33,467 nucleotides of DNA. It comes from Betaproteobacteria bacterium. GTDB taxonomy: Bacteria > Pseudomonadota > Gammaproteobacteria > Burkholderiales > Burkholderiaceae_C. The notes beneath the pieces were generated by a model. The model did not search any database. It was not told where the DNA came from and saw only the letters and a list, made by a program, of their open reading frames with translations. Shown piece after piece: positions 17,596 to 27,156 of this stretch (position 1 is its first letter; the number at the start of each line of letters is the position of its first letter). The DNA is taken from assembly GCA_009918225.1 (NCBI GenBank), contig RGEP01000003.1, positions 1 to 33,467 on the forward strand, written 5' to 3'. The translations under genes and the position numbers were made by a program.

Positions 17596-19235
17596 GCCTG
17601 CGGCGTCCCATCTCCGGTGCCACCGGTGCCGCCGGTGCCACCAGGACGCCGGCGACGGCGGCGCCGCTTGCGAGGCGCATCAGAGGCGTCTGCGGACCCG
17701 TCTGTGGACGGGTCACCGTCTCGGTCTGCGGCCGACCCCGCGTCGTCGGCCACCCCTTGCGCGCTGGATGATCTCGACCGCGACGGTGCGCCGCGGCCCG
17801 TGCGCCCCCCAGACGCAGCCGCCGCAGGACCGGAGTCGGCCCGGGCCGATCGCACCCGCTTGGGCCCCGGCTGCGACCGCACGGCGGCCAGCAAGGCCTC
17901 GCGCTCTTCGTCCGACCCCAGGGAATAGTCTTCCCACCACTCCGCCAACTCCGGCGGCACCTCATCGACATCGGCGCGCAGGCGCAGAAAGTCAAAGGCG
18001 GCGCGGAAACGGACTTGCTCCACGAGTGAGGCCGGGCCACTGCCGCTGCGCCGTTCAAAACGCGGCTGCATCAGCCAGATCTCACGCATGTCGGCAGCCA
18101 GCTTGCCACGCCCGGAAATGTCGCCGATGCGTTCGTCAAACACCGCATCAATGGCCGACTGCAAGGCCGGCACCGGCGGCGTTCCGTCCTCCTTGAGGGC
18201 CTGCCAGCGATGGCGCACCTCGTCCCACAGCAGACAGGCCAGCAAAAAGCTCGGGGCCACCGGCTTGTCTTCACCCACCCGTCGGTCGGTGTCCGCAAGC
18301 GCCAGTTCCACAAAGCGGGCCGCCGACGAACCCGCCGGATGGTCCAAGGCCACATCCAGGATCGGAAACACACCGCGCAGTTCAAAGCGGCGTATGGCCT
18401 CGATGCTGGACAGGGCATGGCCCGTCTGCAGCAACTTGACCATCTCATCGAACAGGCGCGACGCCGGCACGCTGGCCAGCAGCGCTGCAGCGGCCTTCAT
18501 GGGCTTGGCTGTGGCCTTTTCGATCTCAAAACCCAACTTGGCGGTGAAGCGCACCACGCGCAAGAGCCGGACCGGATCTTCCCGGTAACGGCTGGCCGGG
18601 TCGCCAATCATGCGCAGCACCCGCTTGCGCACATCCGCAAATCCCTGGTGGTAGTCCACGACCACCCGCGTCACCGGGTCGTAGTACAGGGCATTGATGG
18701 TGAAGTCTCGCCGCGCCGCATCCTCGATCTGCGGGCCCCACACGTTGTCGCGCAGCACCCGACCACTGGCGTCCACCGCGTGGCTCTTGCCGGCCAGTTC
18801 CCCTTTGGCGGTGCGCTCGTTGCCGTCCACCTGGTCGGCCGCAGCCGCGTCCAGGTAGGCGCGGAACGTGGACACCTCGATGACCTCGTGGTCGCGGCCG
18901 CGGCCGTGGATCACATGAACGATCCGAAACCGGCGGCCAATGATGAAAGCGCGGCGGAACAGGGACTTGACCTGCTCAGGCGTGGCGTTGGTGGCCACAT
19001 CGAAGTCTTTGGGGCGGCGCCCCACCAAGAGGTCGCGCACCGCCCCCCCCACCACATAGGCCTCAAAGCCGGCGTTCTTCAGGGTGGTCACGACCTGGAC
19101 GGCACGCTCGTCGACCAGGGACGGGTCAATGCCGTGCTCCTGCGCCGACAGCTCCACTCGGCGGCCCAAAGGGATGCCGCTGGCCGTGGTGTGCTCAGGC
19201 TTGCCCAGCAGCTTGTTGATGAAACGCTTGATCAT
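17592..19235 (-). CDS. pcnB: Poly(A) polymerase I
   Basis: 'FEAYVVGGAVRDLLVGRRPKDFDVATNATPEQVKSLFRRAFIIGRRFRIVHV', 'RRDFTINALYYDP'; Arg-rich C-terminal tail. Confidence 0.96.
   Translation of the reverse strand: MIKRFINKLLGKPEHTTASGIPLGRRVELSAQEHGIDPSLVDERAVQVVTTLKNAGFEAYVVGGAVRDLLVGRRPKDFDVATNATPEQVKSLFRRAFIIGRRFRIVHVIHGRGRDHEVIEVSTFRAYLDAAAADQVDGNERTAKGELAGKSHAVDASGRVLRDNVWGPQIEDAARRDFTINALYYDPVTRVVVDYHQGFADVRKRVLRMIGDPASRYREDPVRLLRVVRFTAKLGFEIEKATAKPMKAAAALLASVPASRLFDEMVKLLQTGHALSSIEAIRRFELRGVFPILDVALDHPAGSSAARFVELALADTDRRVGEDKPVAPSFLLACLLWDEVRHRWQALKEDGTPPVPALQSAIDAVFDERIGDISGRGKLAADMREIWLMQPRFERRSGSGPASLVEQVRFRAAFDFLRLRADVDEVPPELAEWWEDYSLGSDEEREALLAAVRSQPGPKRVRSARADSGPAAAASGGRTGRGAPSRSRSSSAQGVADDAGSAADRDGDPSTDGSADASDAPRKRRRRRRRPGGTGGTGGTGDGTPQA
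17614..17640. repeat. 9-bp in-frame tandem repeat (CCGGTGCCN x3) in pcnB 3' end
   Basis: ccggtgcca ccggtgccg ccggtgcca; encodes the GTGGTGGTG run in the PcnB tail. Confidence 0.85.
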
Positions 19236-19906
19236 GTGAAGAGCCGCAGTATCGGCCAGCCTCGTTGTTGGGCCACGTCGGCCAGCGACGGTGCGGGATT
19301 GGTGGCCACCGGGTGGGTGGCCCACTCGAGCAGGGGAAGGTCGTTGATGCTGTCGCTGTACACGGTGATTCGATCGAAGGCTTCACGCCCCTGGGCGTGG
19401 CCGAGTCCGGACAACCAATCCTGCACGCGCCGAATCTTGCCTTCGCGAAACGTGGGCGTCCCCCGGATCTTGCCCGTGGCCTGACCTTGTGCGTCGCGCT
19501 CGAGCTGAAGGGCAATCAGATGCTCGATGCCAAAGGCCTGTGCAATGGGCTCGGTGACAAATTCATTGGTGGCCGTCACGATGGCCATCAGGTCGCCCGC
19601 TTGGCGGTGTTGCTCGACCAGCGCCCGGGCACGCTCACTCAGGGCTGGGCGCATCACCTCTTGCATGAAACGCTCGCGCAAGGCCAGGCTTTCGGCCCAG
19701 GGCCGCTGGCGCCAGGCCGAGGTGGCAAAGGCCACGTAAGCGGGCAGGTCCAAGCATCCGGCTTGGTAGTCGGCGTAAAAAGCGTCGTTGCGGCGCTTAA
19801 AGGCCACCGCGTCGACCCACTGGTTCTGCACCAGAAAGTCGCCAAAGGCATGGTCGCTATCGGTCTCGATCAGGGTCCCGTCGAGGTCGAACAGGGTCAG
19901 GTTCAT
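19232..19906 (-). CDS. HAD-IB family hydrolase (SerB-like phosphatase)
   Basis: 'LTLFDLDGTLIETDSD', 'MAIVTATNEFVTEPIA', 'VYSDSINDLPLLEWA'. Confidence 0.93.
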   Translation of the reverse strand: MNLTLFDLDGTLIETDSDHAFGDFLVQNQWVDAVAFKRRNDAFYADYQAGCLDLPAYVAFATSAWRQRPWAESLALRERFMQEVMRPALSERARALVEQHRQAGDLMAIVTATNEFVTEPIAQAFGIEHLIALQLERDAQGQATGKIRGTPTFREGKIRRVQDWLSGLGHAQGREAFDRITVYSDSINDLPLLEWATHPVATNPAPSLADVAQQRGWPILRLFT

Positions 19907-20568
19907 GGTTCTTCATCTAGCATCTGCCGCAGCAGGGGCACCGTCAGCGGACGCTGATGCTGCAAGGCATAGCGGTCGAATCGGTCCAACAGTCCGGTCA
20001 GGCTCTTCAGGTCACGGGACAAGCGCCGCAGCGCGTAGTCCAACACCTCGTCGCCCAGGCGCAGCCCGCGCCGCAGCGCCTCACCCTGCAGGGCTTGACG
20101 CAGGTCCGATTCTCCCAGAGGCCACAGGGACAAAACCAAACCCCATCCCAAGCGGGTGCGGATGTCATCGCGGATCGGCAGGTCCACCGGAGGCAGGCGG
20201 CCTGCCGCCACCACCGCCGCTCCTTGCGCGCTGGCCTGCACGAAGGCGCTGAAGGCGGCCTGTTGCTGCGCCGGTGACCACGACTCTGCCTGGTCCATCA
20301 ACAGCCACTGCGTGCCATCGGCCAGGGGCGTGCGTTCTGCGCCAGCCCCATCAAGCCAGGTGACCACCTGGTGTGCCGCCTGGGCCTGTGCCTGCAGCGC
20401 TCTCAACAAATGGGTCTTGCCGCAGCCGCTGGGCCCCCACAGATAAACAGGCGCGGCGCCGGGTTGAAGGTCCAAGAGCGTACGCACCGCTGCTTCATTG
20501 CCCAAGGCGATGAAGCTCTCAAAGTCCGGGGCTGCGGCCAGCCCGATGTCCAGCGCCAATTGCCGCAA
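19903..20568 (-). CDS. hda: DnaA regulatory inactivator Hda
   Basis: 'MRQLALDIGLAAAPDFESFIALGNE' with near N-terminal clamp-binding-like QLALDI, 'YLWGPSGCGKTHLLRA', DnaA-like AAA+ end. TTG start. Confidence 0.92.
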   Translation of the reverse strand: MRQLALDIGLAAAPDFESFIALGNEAAVRTLLDLQPGAAPVYLWGPSGCGKTHLLRALQAQAQAAHQVVTWLDGAGAERTPLADGTQWLLMDQAESWSPAQQQAAFSAFVQASAQGAAVVAAGRLPPVDLPIRDDIRTRLGWGLVLSLWPLGESDLRQALQGEALRRGLRLGDEVLDYALRRLSRDLKSLTGLLDRFDRYALQHQRPLTVPLLRQMLDEEP

Positions 20569-20571
20569 GGC

Positions 20572-21630
20572 TCAACCCCGGTAGAGCTTGCTGTCGAAAT
20601 ACAGCGCCTGCGCCCTGCGCAACAAGACCAACAGCACCGCGCTGGCCGGCAAGGCCACCAACACGCCCACAAAGCCCAAGAGCTGCCCGAAGGCCAGCAG
20701 CGCGAAGATGACCGCCAGTGGGCTCAGGCCGATGCGCTCGCCCACCCAGCGCGGGGTCAGCACAAAGCTTTCCAACAACTGCCCCACCCCGTACACCAGC
20801 AACACCATGGCTGCTCCCGGAACAGGCCCGAACTGCAGCACACCGGCCAAGAGGGCCAGCACCAGGCCGACGCCGAAGCCCAGATAGGGCACGAAGATGG
20901 CCAAACCCGTGAACAGACCCACCGGCAGCGCCAGGTCAAAACCCAGGATCATCAGGGCCGCTGCGTAGTAAACCGCCAAGGCCAGCATCACCAGCACCTG
21001 ACCGCGCAAGTAGTGGCTCAACAGCTCATCACACTCCCGGGCAAAGCCAAAAACCGATGCGCGCATCCGTGGGGGCACTAGCGAAGCCGCCCAGGCCGAC
21101 CAGCGGCGCGCATCCATCAGCAGGTAATACAAGGCCACGGGCACCAACACGAGATAGCCCACCACAGCCAGGGCCACACTGCCCCCGATGCGCAAGGAAC
21201 TCAGCGCGGCGGTGATCAGCTCTTCTGCATTGCCCCCGAAGACCTTCAACATCAGGGCCTTGATGGCCGCCACGTCCAGGCTGAACTCCACACCCAGGCG
21301 CGCCAACAGCGGCACCAGGGTTTCGTTGAAGCGCATCGCCAGGCGGGGCACTTGTTCGCGAAGCAAGGGCAACTCGTGCAACAACACCGGCACCAAGAGC
21401 AGCAAGAGGCCCAACAGGGCCAGCATGGCCGCGGCTTCCACCAGCAGCACCGCCAACAGGCGGGGCATGCCACGGGACTGCAAGGAGCAGACCGGTGCAT
21501 GCAGGATGTAGGCCAGTACCGCGGCCACCACGAAGGGCGCCAGAACCGGTGCCAAGAGCCACAACACCAAGCCCAGCACCAGGGCCAAAAGCGCCCATCG
21601 CCAGGTTCGTGACAGGAGGTCCGAATTCAT
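20572..21630 (-). CDS. AI-2E/PerM family transporter
   Basis: Multiple TM segments; 'PRWVGERIGLSPLAVIFALLAFGQLLGFVGVLVALPASAVLLVLLR' C-terminal signature. Confidence 0.93.
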   Translation of the reverse strand: MNSDLLSRTWRWALLALVLGLVLWLLAPVLAPFVVAAVLAYILHAPVCSLQSRGMPRLLAVLLVEAAAMLALLGLLLLLVPVLLHELPLLREQVPRLAMRFNETLVPLLARLGVEFSLDVAAIKALMLKVFGGNAEELITAALSSLRIGGSVALAVVGYLVLVPVALYYLLMDARRWSAWAASLVPPRMRASVFGFARECDELLSHYLRGQVLVMLALAVYYAAALMILGFDLALPVGLFTGLAIFVPYLGFGVGLVLALLAGVLQFGPVPGAAMVLLVYGVGQLLESFVLTPRWVGERIGLSPLAVIFALLAFGQLLGFVGVLVALPASAVLLVLLRRAQALYFDSKLYRG

Positions 21631-21640
21631 GAGGGCCCCT

Positions 21641-22504
21641 TCAATGCAACCGGGCCATGCGCTGCAGTTCCTGCAGACGCTCGCGCAGGGCCGGTGCATC
21701 TTCGGCCTGCGGACACTCTTGCAAATAGCACTGGAGCTCCTCAGCAGCCAAGGCCCACTGCTCCAGCTCGGCGTACACCAGTGCGCGGTCTCTGCGCTCC
21801 AGCCAATCTTCGGGCAGCACCAACACCAGGCGGTCCATCACCTGTTGCATGCGAACCCAATCCTCTGAGGCCCGGTGAATCTCCTTCAAGTTGCGCAGCA
21901 GGCGCGCCAAGATTTCACGCGGGGAGGCCGCCTGCAGGAACAGGCCCAGGGGCACCTCATAGTCGCCGACCAGGCCGCGTTGCTGGCGATAGGGCAGCAG
22001 CCGCTCATCGAGCTCGTCACGGGACAGGGAACGTCCGCTCATCGGGTCGATGATCACCTCCCCTTGTGGCAGGCTGCACTTGATGAGGAAGTGCCCCGGA
22101 AAGGAGATGCCCTGCACCTTCAGGCCCACGCTGCGGGCCAGTTCCAGGTAGACCAGCGCAAGCGAGATGGGAATGCCCCGCCGGGTCTGCAAGACCTGGT
22201 GCAGGTGGCTATTGGCCGGCGCATAGAAGTCGTTGACGTTGCCGCCAAAGCCCAGCTCCTTGAAAAAGTAGTGGTTGAGCAGTCGCAGCCGTTGCTGCGC
22301 AGCCGCGTCCGGTGCCAAGCGTCGCGCCAGGAGCCCCGCAAGCTCGTCCACCTGCGCCACCACGGCCATGGCGTCCACCGCGGGGTCTTCATCTTGGGCC
22401 ACTGAGGCGGCGGCCTCCAGCAGCATGAAATGGGCATCGTCGGCCACGAGCGTGCGGAAGTACTCGAGCCGGGCGCGCTGGGCGGTCAAGGGAGTGGCAC
22501 ACAT
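21641..22504 (-). CDS. SirB1 (YchA) family protein, transglutaminase-like/TPR
   Basis: 'LNHYFFKELGFGGNVNDFYAPANSHLHQVLQTRRGIPISLALVYLELARSVGLKVQGISFPGHFLIK'. Confidence 0.92.
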   Translation of the reverse strand: MCATPLTAQRARLEYFRTLVADDAHFMLLEAAASVAQDEDPAVDAMAVVAQVDELAGLLARRLAPDAAAQQRLRLLNHYFFKELGFGGNVNDFYAPANSHLHQVLQTRRGIPISLALVYLELARSVGLKVQGISFPGHFLIKCSLPQGEVIIDPMSGRSLSRDELDERLLPYRQQRGLVGDYEVPLGLFLQAASPREILARLLRNLKEIHRASEDWVRMQQVMDRLVLVLPEDWLERRDRALVYAELEQWALAAEELQCYLQECPQAEDAPALRERLQELQRMARLH

Positions 22505-22538
22505 GCGGGCTTGAGTGTACGGCGCAGCCCCATCCAGG

Positions 22539-24095
22539 TCAGCCGCTGCGGCTGAAGGCTGAGCGGCGGATGCCCAGGGCGGCCAACGCCGCCAGATACA
22601 CCCCCCCGGCCGCCAACAGCACCAGGGCCAGCCAGGCGATACGAAGCGCAGGCTGGGCCTGCAAGGCCAGCCAGTCCAGGGACCCCGCGCCCAGCACCAA
22701 CACCGAGCCCAAGAGCGCACAGGCCACGCCCACCTTCAAGAGATACACGCCCCAACCGGGTGACGGCCTCCAAGCGCCGCACTGGTGCAGCCCCCACAAG
22801 AGCCAGCCCGCGTTGACCATTGCGGCCAAGCCAATGGACAGCGCCAATCCGGCCACACCGAAGAAAGGCACCAAGGCGGCGTTGAGCAGCTGTGTGAGCA
22901 GCAGCACCACCACGGCAATGCGCACGGGCGTGCGGATATCCTGCCGCGCGTAAAAGCCCGGCGCCAGGATCTTGACGGCGATCAGGCCCACCAGGCCGAT
23001 TCCATATCCCATCAGGGCGCCTTGGGTGCGCGACACATCGGTATCGGTGAAGGCGCCATAGTGGAACAGCACGGCCACCAAAGGCTGTGCGAACAGCAAG
23101 AGGGCCAAGGCACTGGGCAGGGCCAGCAAGACCACCAGCCTCAGGCCCCAATCCAGCAGGTCGGTGTAACGCTGCGCCTGCCCCTGTGCCTGAGCAGCCG
23201 ACAGCTGCGGCAGCAGCACCACGCTCAGCGCCACACCCAACAGCGCCGTCGGAAACTCCATCAAGCGGTCGGCATAGGTGAGCCAGCTGATGGCCCCCGG
23301 CCCCTGGTAGGAGGCAATCAAGGTGTTGATCAGCAGGGACAGCTGCGCCACCGACACGCCCAAAACGGCCGGCGCCATCTGTTGAAGCACCCGGCGCACA
23401 CCCGGATGCGCCCAGGCCCGCTTCAGCCCCGCCGGACCCAGGGCCAAGCGCGGCACCATGCCCACACGGCGCAGGGCCGGGAACTGCAAGGCCAACTGAA
23501 GCAAGCCGCCCACCATGACGCCCAGGCACAAGGCATAGATCGGGTGCAGCCCCAGGGCTCCCATGTGCGGGCCAGCCACCACCGCGGCCGCGATGACACA
23601 CAGGTTGAGCAGCACCGGTGTGGCCGCCGGGGTGGCGAAATGGCGGTAGGTGTTGAGCACGCCCGCGGCCAGTGCCACCAGGGCCATGAAGCCGATATAG
23701 GGAAACATCAGGCGGGTCATGAGCACGGCTTCGTCGAGCTCGGCCAAGCCTGAAGCCATGAGCCACACCAGGGCCGGCGCGCCCGCCACGCCCAACACCA
23801 CCGTCAGCAAGAGCGCAGCCGCAAGGACCGAGGCCACGGAATCCACCAAGCTGCGGGTGGCTGCGTCACCCTCGCGCGCCTTCACCTCGCCCAGCAGGGG
23901 CACAAAGGCCTGGGAGAAGGCCCCTTCTGCGAACAGCCGGCGCAGCAGGTTGGGGATGCGAAACGCCACGTTGAAGGCGTCTGTCCAGGCGCTGGCGCCG
24001 AACTGGGTGGCCACCACCCATTCCCGGGCCAGACCGGTCACGCGCGAGGCCAAAGTCAACAGCGAGACGGTGGAGGCGGCCTTGAGCAAGTTCAT
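22539..24095 (-). CDS. murJ: Lipid II flippase MurJ
   Basis: '[68 protein letters not shown]'. Confidence 0.97.
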   Translation of the reverse strand: MNLLKAASTVSLLTLASRVTGLAREWVVATQFGASAWTDAFNVAFRIPNLLRRLFAEGAFSQAFVPLLGEVKAREGDAATRSLVDSVASVLAAALLLTVVLGVAGAPALVWLMASGLAELDEAVLMTRLMFPYIGFMALVALAAGVLNTYRHFATPAATPVLLNLCVIAAAVVAGPHMGALGLHPIYALCLGVMVGGLLQLALQFPALRRVGMVPRLALGPAGLKRAWAHPGVRRVLQQMAPAVLGVSVAQLSLLINTLIASYQGPGAISWLTYADRLMEFPTALLGVALSVVLLPQLSAAQAQGQAQRYTDLLDWGLRLVVLLALPSALALLLFAQPLVAVLFHYGAFTDTDVSRTQGALMGYGIGLVGLIAVKILAPGFYARQDIRTPVRIAVVVLLLTQLLNAALVPFFGVAGLALSIGLAAMVNAGWLLWGLHQCGAWRPSPGWGVYLLKVGVACALLGSVLVLGAGSLDWLALQAQPALRIAWLALVLLAAGGVYLAALAALGIRRSAFSRSG

Positions 24096-24106
24096 CAGCG
24101 GAGCCG

Positions 24107-24112
24107 ATTATA
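24107..24112 (-). promoter_or_regulatory. -10 element (TATAAT) for murJ
   Basis: Minus-strand TATAAT 11 nt upstream of the murJ ATG. Confidence 0.6.
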
Positions 24113-24139
24113 GAAACCCCACGCACAGGCCCGCGTTTT

Positions 24140-24148
24140 TGTTATACT
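24140..24148 (+). promoter_or_regulatory. Extended -10 element (TGtTATACT) for rpsT
   Basis: ttttTGTTATACT upstream of rpsT. Confidence 0.6.
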
Positions 24149-24180
24149 CCTGGGTTTTACGAATCTCCAACCCACCACAC

Positions 24181-24477
24181 ATGGCCACCTCCTCCAAAGC
24201 CAAGAAGACTGTTCGTATCGCCTCGGGCCGCAAGCGCGCGCGCCAGGACGTCAAGCTCAATGCGGCCAATTCCGCCCTGCGCTCGAAGTTCCGCACCGTG
24301 ATCAAGAACGTTCAGAAGGCCGTGGTGGCCGGTGACAAATCCAAGGCGGCTGACCTGTTCAAGCTGGCCCAGAGCGTCATCGATTCCGTGGCTGACAAGG
24401 GCATGTTCCACAAGAACAAGGCTGCTCGCCACAAGAGCCGACTGTCCGCCAAGGTCAAGGCGATGGCCGCTGCCTGA
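24181..24477 (+). CDS. rpsT: 30S ribosomal protein S20
   Basis: '[48 protein letters not shown]...[15 protein letters not shown]'. Confidence 0.98.
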   Translation: MATSSKAKKTVRIASGRKRARQDVKLNAANSALRSKFRTVIKNVQKAVVAGDKSKAADLFKLAQSVIDSVADKGMFHKNKAARHKSRLSAKVKAMAAA

Positions 24478-24500
24478 TCCAAGCCTCCGCGCTTGTCTTT

Positions 24501-24523
24501 AAAGGCCCGCTCTGCGGGCCTTT
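24501..24523 (+). terminator. Intrinsic terminator of rpsT
   Basis: AAAGGCCCGC-TCT-GCGGGCCTTT perfect 10-bp stem followed by GTCGTTT. Confidence 0.9.
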
Positions 24524-24607
24524 GTCGTTTCTGGAGCCCTGTTCGTGTCTTCGTCTCGCTCTCTGAACACCCTGGCCTTCCTGGGCATGCCGCTTGGCAG
24601 CCAGGCC

Positions 24608-24892
24608 TCAGGCTTGCCGCACCTGCAAGCCGTTGTCGCGAGCGAAGTTCATCACAAAGTCCCAAGCCATGGGCTCGATTTCGCGCAGGCCTTCGTCAAC
24701 CAATACCGCCTTGGCGCCGTCCACGGTCCGCGGCTGGCAGTAGGGGGAGTAACCGATATGGGCGGCCGCACCGCCAACCGAGCCTCCCGGACGAAACGAC
24801 GACATCGCGCCAGCCAAGCGCTCGGACCAGTCGCTGGGTCGGAACGGCCGACCGTCTGCGGTGAGTCCAATGATGTAGTACTGGCGAGCCAT
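24608..24892 (-). CDS. DUF3579 domain-containing protein
   Basis: 'MARQYYIIGLTADGRPFRPSDWSERLAGAMSSF...GYSPYCQPRTVDGAKAVLVDEGLREIEPMAWDFVMNFARDNGLQ'. Confidence 0.8.
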   Translation of the reverse strand: MARQYYIIGLTADGRPFRPSDWSERLAGAMSSFRPGGSVGGAAAHIGYSPYCQPRTVDGAKAVLVDEGLREIEPMAWDFVMNFARDNGLQVRQA

Positions 24893-24998
24893 CCCGACAT
24901 TGTGCCTCGGCGTGCTGCAGCGCAGCACTTTGGACGGCCCGCCCACTGCCCAACACCCCGCCAACACTAGAATCTGCAACGCTTTTCAGGGAGTTTTT

Positions 24999-26191
24999 AT
25001 GTCGACCACTGCGCCCATCGACCAGCCCCATGTGATGAAGACCTACGGCCGCTTGCCGATTGCGTTGACGCATGGACGCGGTTGCCGAGCCTGGGACACC
25101 CAGGGGCGCGAGTACCTCGACGCTCTAGGAGGCATCGCCGTCAACACCTGGCCGCGCTGCAGGACCAAGTGGCCAAGCTGATCCACACCTCCAACTATGT
25201 GCACATCCCGCTGCAGGAGGAACTGGCCGCTCGCCTTTGCGAGCTCTCGGGTATGGCCAACGCCTTTTTCTGCAACTCGGGTCTGGAAGCCAACGAGGCG
25301 GCCATCAAGATCGCGCGCAAGTTCGGCCACGACCGGGGCAACACCGAACCCGAAATCCTGGTGTTCGAACGCGCTTTTCATGGCCGTTCGTTGGCCACAC
25401 TGTCGGCCACGGCCAATCCCAAGATCCACGCGGGCTTTGGTCCCTTGGTGGGGGGCTTCGTGCGGGCACCGCTGAACAACCTGGCCGCCGTTGAAAAGGC
25501 CTTGGCTGACCATCCCCGCATCACCGCGGTCTTTTTGGAAACCATTCAGGGCGAGGGCGGCGTCAACCCATCACGCATCGAGTTCCTGCAGGGCCTGCGC
25601 GAACTGTGCGACCGGCACGACAAGCTCCTGATGCTGGACGAGGTGCAATGCGGCATCGGCCGCACCGGCAAGTGGTTTGCCCACCAATGGGCCGGCATCG
25701 TGCCGGACGTGATGCCGCTGGCCAAAGGCCTGGGCTCGGGTGTGCCCATCGGTGCGGTGGTCTGCGGCCCCAAGGCTGCCGGCGTTCTGCAAGCCGGCAA
25801 CCATGGCACCACCTTCGGCGGCAACCCCCTGGCCATGCGGGCCGGCGTCGAAACCCTGCGCATCATGGAAGAAGACGGACTGCTGGCGCACGCCGAATCG
25901 GTCGGGGCGCAACTGATGGCCGACTTGCAACGCGAACTGGGCTCGCACCCCGGCGTGAAGGACATCCGCGGCCAGGGCCTGATGCTGGGCGTGGAGTTGG
26001 ACCGCCCCTGCGGAGCCTTGTTGGGCATCGCTTGTGAAGCCGGCCTGCTCATCAGCATTACGGCCGACACCGTGATTCGCTTGGTGCCGCCCCTGGTGAT
26101 GACGCACGATGAGGCCCGCGAGGTGGTGGCCCGCCTGGCACCCTTGGTGCTGCAGTTTCTCAAGGACAGCGATGTGAAGGCCGCAGCATGA
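24999..26191 (+). pseudogene. argD: Acetylornithine aminotransferase, interrupted by an out-of-frame deletion near codon 50
   Basis: 'MSTTAPIDQPHVMKTYGRLPIALTHGRGCRAWDTQGREYLDALGGIAVNT' (24999-25148) continues in another frame as 'LAALQDQVAKLIHTSNYVHIPLQEELAARLCELSGMANAFFCNSGLEANEAAIKIARKFGHDRG...' to 26191. Confidence 0.85.
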
Positions 26192-27120
26192 AGCCCGGCC
26201 TGCCCCTGATCCGCCACTATCTGCAGTTCAAGGACTTCCGGGCCGAGGAGTACGCCTACCTGTTCGAGCGTGCAGCCATCATCAAGAAGCGCTTCAAGAA
26301 CTACGAGAAGTACACGCCCCTGGTCGACCGCACCCTGGCGATGATCTTTGAGAAGGCCAGCACCCGCACCCGCGTAAGCTTTGAAGCGGGCATGTACCAA
26401 ATGGGCGGCTCGGTGGTGCACCTGACCACTGGCGACAGCCAACTCGGACGCGCCGAGCCCGTTGAAGACAGCGCCCGGGTGATCAGCCGCATGGTGGACA
26501 TCGTGATGATCCGCACCTACGAGCAAAGCAAGCTTGAAAGCTTTGCTGCGCATTCGCGCGTGCCGGTGATCAACGGCCTGACCAATGAGTACCACCCCTG
26601 TCAGATCCTGGCCGACGTCTACACCTACATCGAGCACCGCGGCTCGATCGCCGGCAAGGTGGTGGCCTGGGTGGGCGACGGCAACAACATGGCCCACACC
26701 TGGCTGCAGGCCGCCGAGATCCTCGGCTTTACCGTGCACATCAGCACGCCGCGCGGCTATGAGGTGAACCTGGATGTGGCGGGCCTGCGCAGCGCCGACA
26801 GCTTCAAAGTATTCAAAGACCCCCTGGAAGCCTGCCGTGGAGCCGACCTGGTGACCACCGATGTGTGGACCAGCATGGGCTACGAATCGGAAAACGAGGC
26901 CCGGCGATCGGCCTTCGCCGACTGGTGTGTTGACGCTGAAATGATGGCCGTGGCCAAGCCCGACGCCCTGTTCATGCACTGCTTGCCGGCGCACCGGGGT
27001 GAGGAGGTGGCCGCCGAGGTGATCGACGGCCCCCAGAGCGTGGTGTGGGACGAGGCCGAAAACCGCATGCATGTGCAAAAGGCCTTGATGGAATACCTGC
27101 TGCTCGGGCGCATCGGATAA
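26188..27120 (+). CDS. argF: Ornithine carbamoyltransferase
   Basis: 'FEKASTRTRVSFEAGMYQMGGS', 'GLTNEYHPCQILAD', 'WVGDGNNMAHTW', 'FMHCLPAHRGEEV'. Confidence 0.97.
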   Translation: MKPGLPLIRHYLQFKDFRAEEYAYLFERAAIIKKRFKNYEKYTPLVDRTLAMIFEKASTRTRVSFEAGMYQMGGSVVHLTTGDSQLGRAEPVEDSARVISRMVDIVMIRTYEQSKLESFAAHSRVPVINGLTNEYHPCQILADVYTYIEHRGSIAGKVVAWVGDGNNMAHTWLQAAEILGFTVHISTPRGYEVNLDVAGLRSADSFKVFKDPLEACRGADLVTTDVWTSMGYESENEARRSAFADWCVDAEMMAVAKPDALFMHCLPAHRGEEVAAEVIDGPQSVVWDEAENRMHVQKALMEYLLLGRIG

Positions 27121-27156
27121 GCGCGGGCCGCCGCATTGGGCTCCTAGAATCAGCCC

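Noticed and set aside
18210-19484. 424-aa plus-strand ORF opposite pcnB
   Set aside because: Antisense to well-supported pcnB and HAD genes; no domain signature.
22785-23753. 322-aa plus-strand ORF opposite murJ
   Set aside because: His/Gln-rich shadow ORF; murJ on the other strand is unambiguous.
24999-25200. Programmed ribosomal frameshift as the explanation for argD
   Set aside because: Conserved residues (GHNHP-type motif) are missing as well as the frame changing, and no slippery heptamer is evident at the junction; a deletion or assembly error fits better.
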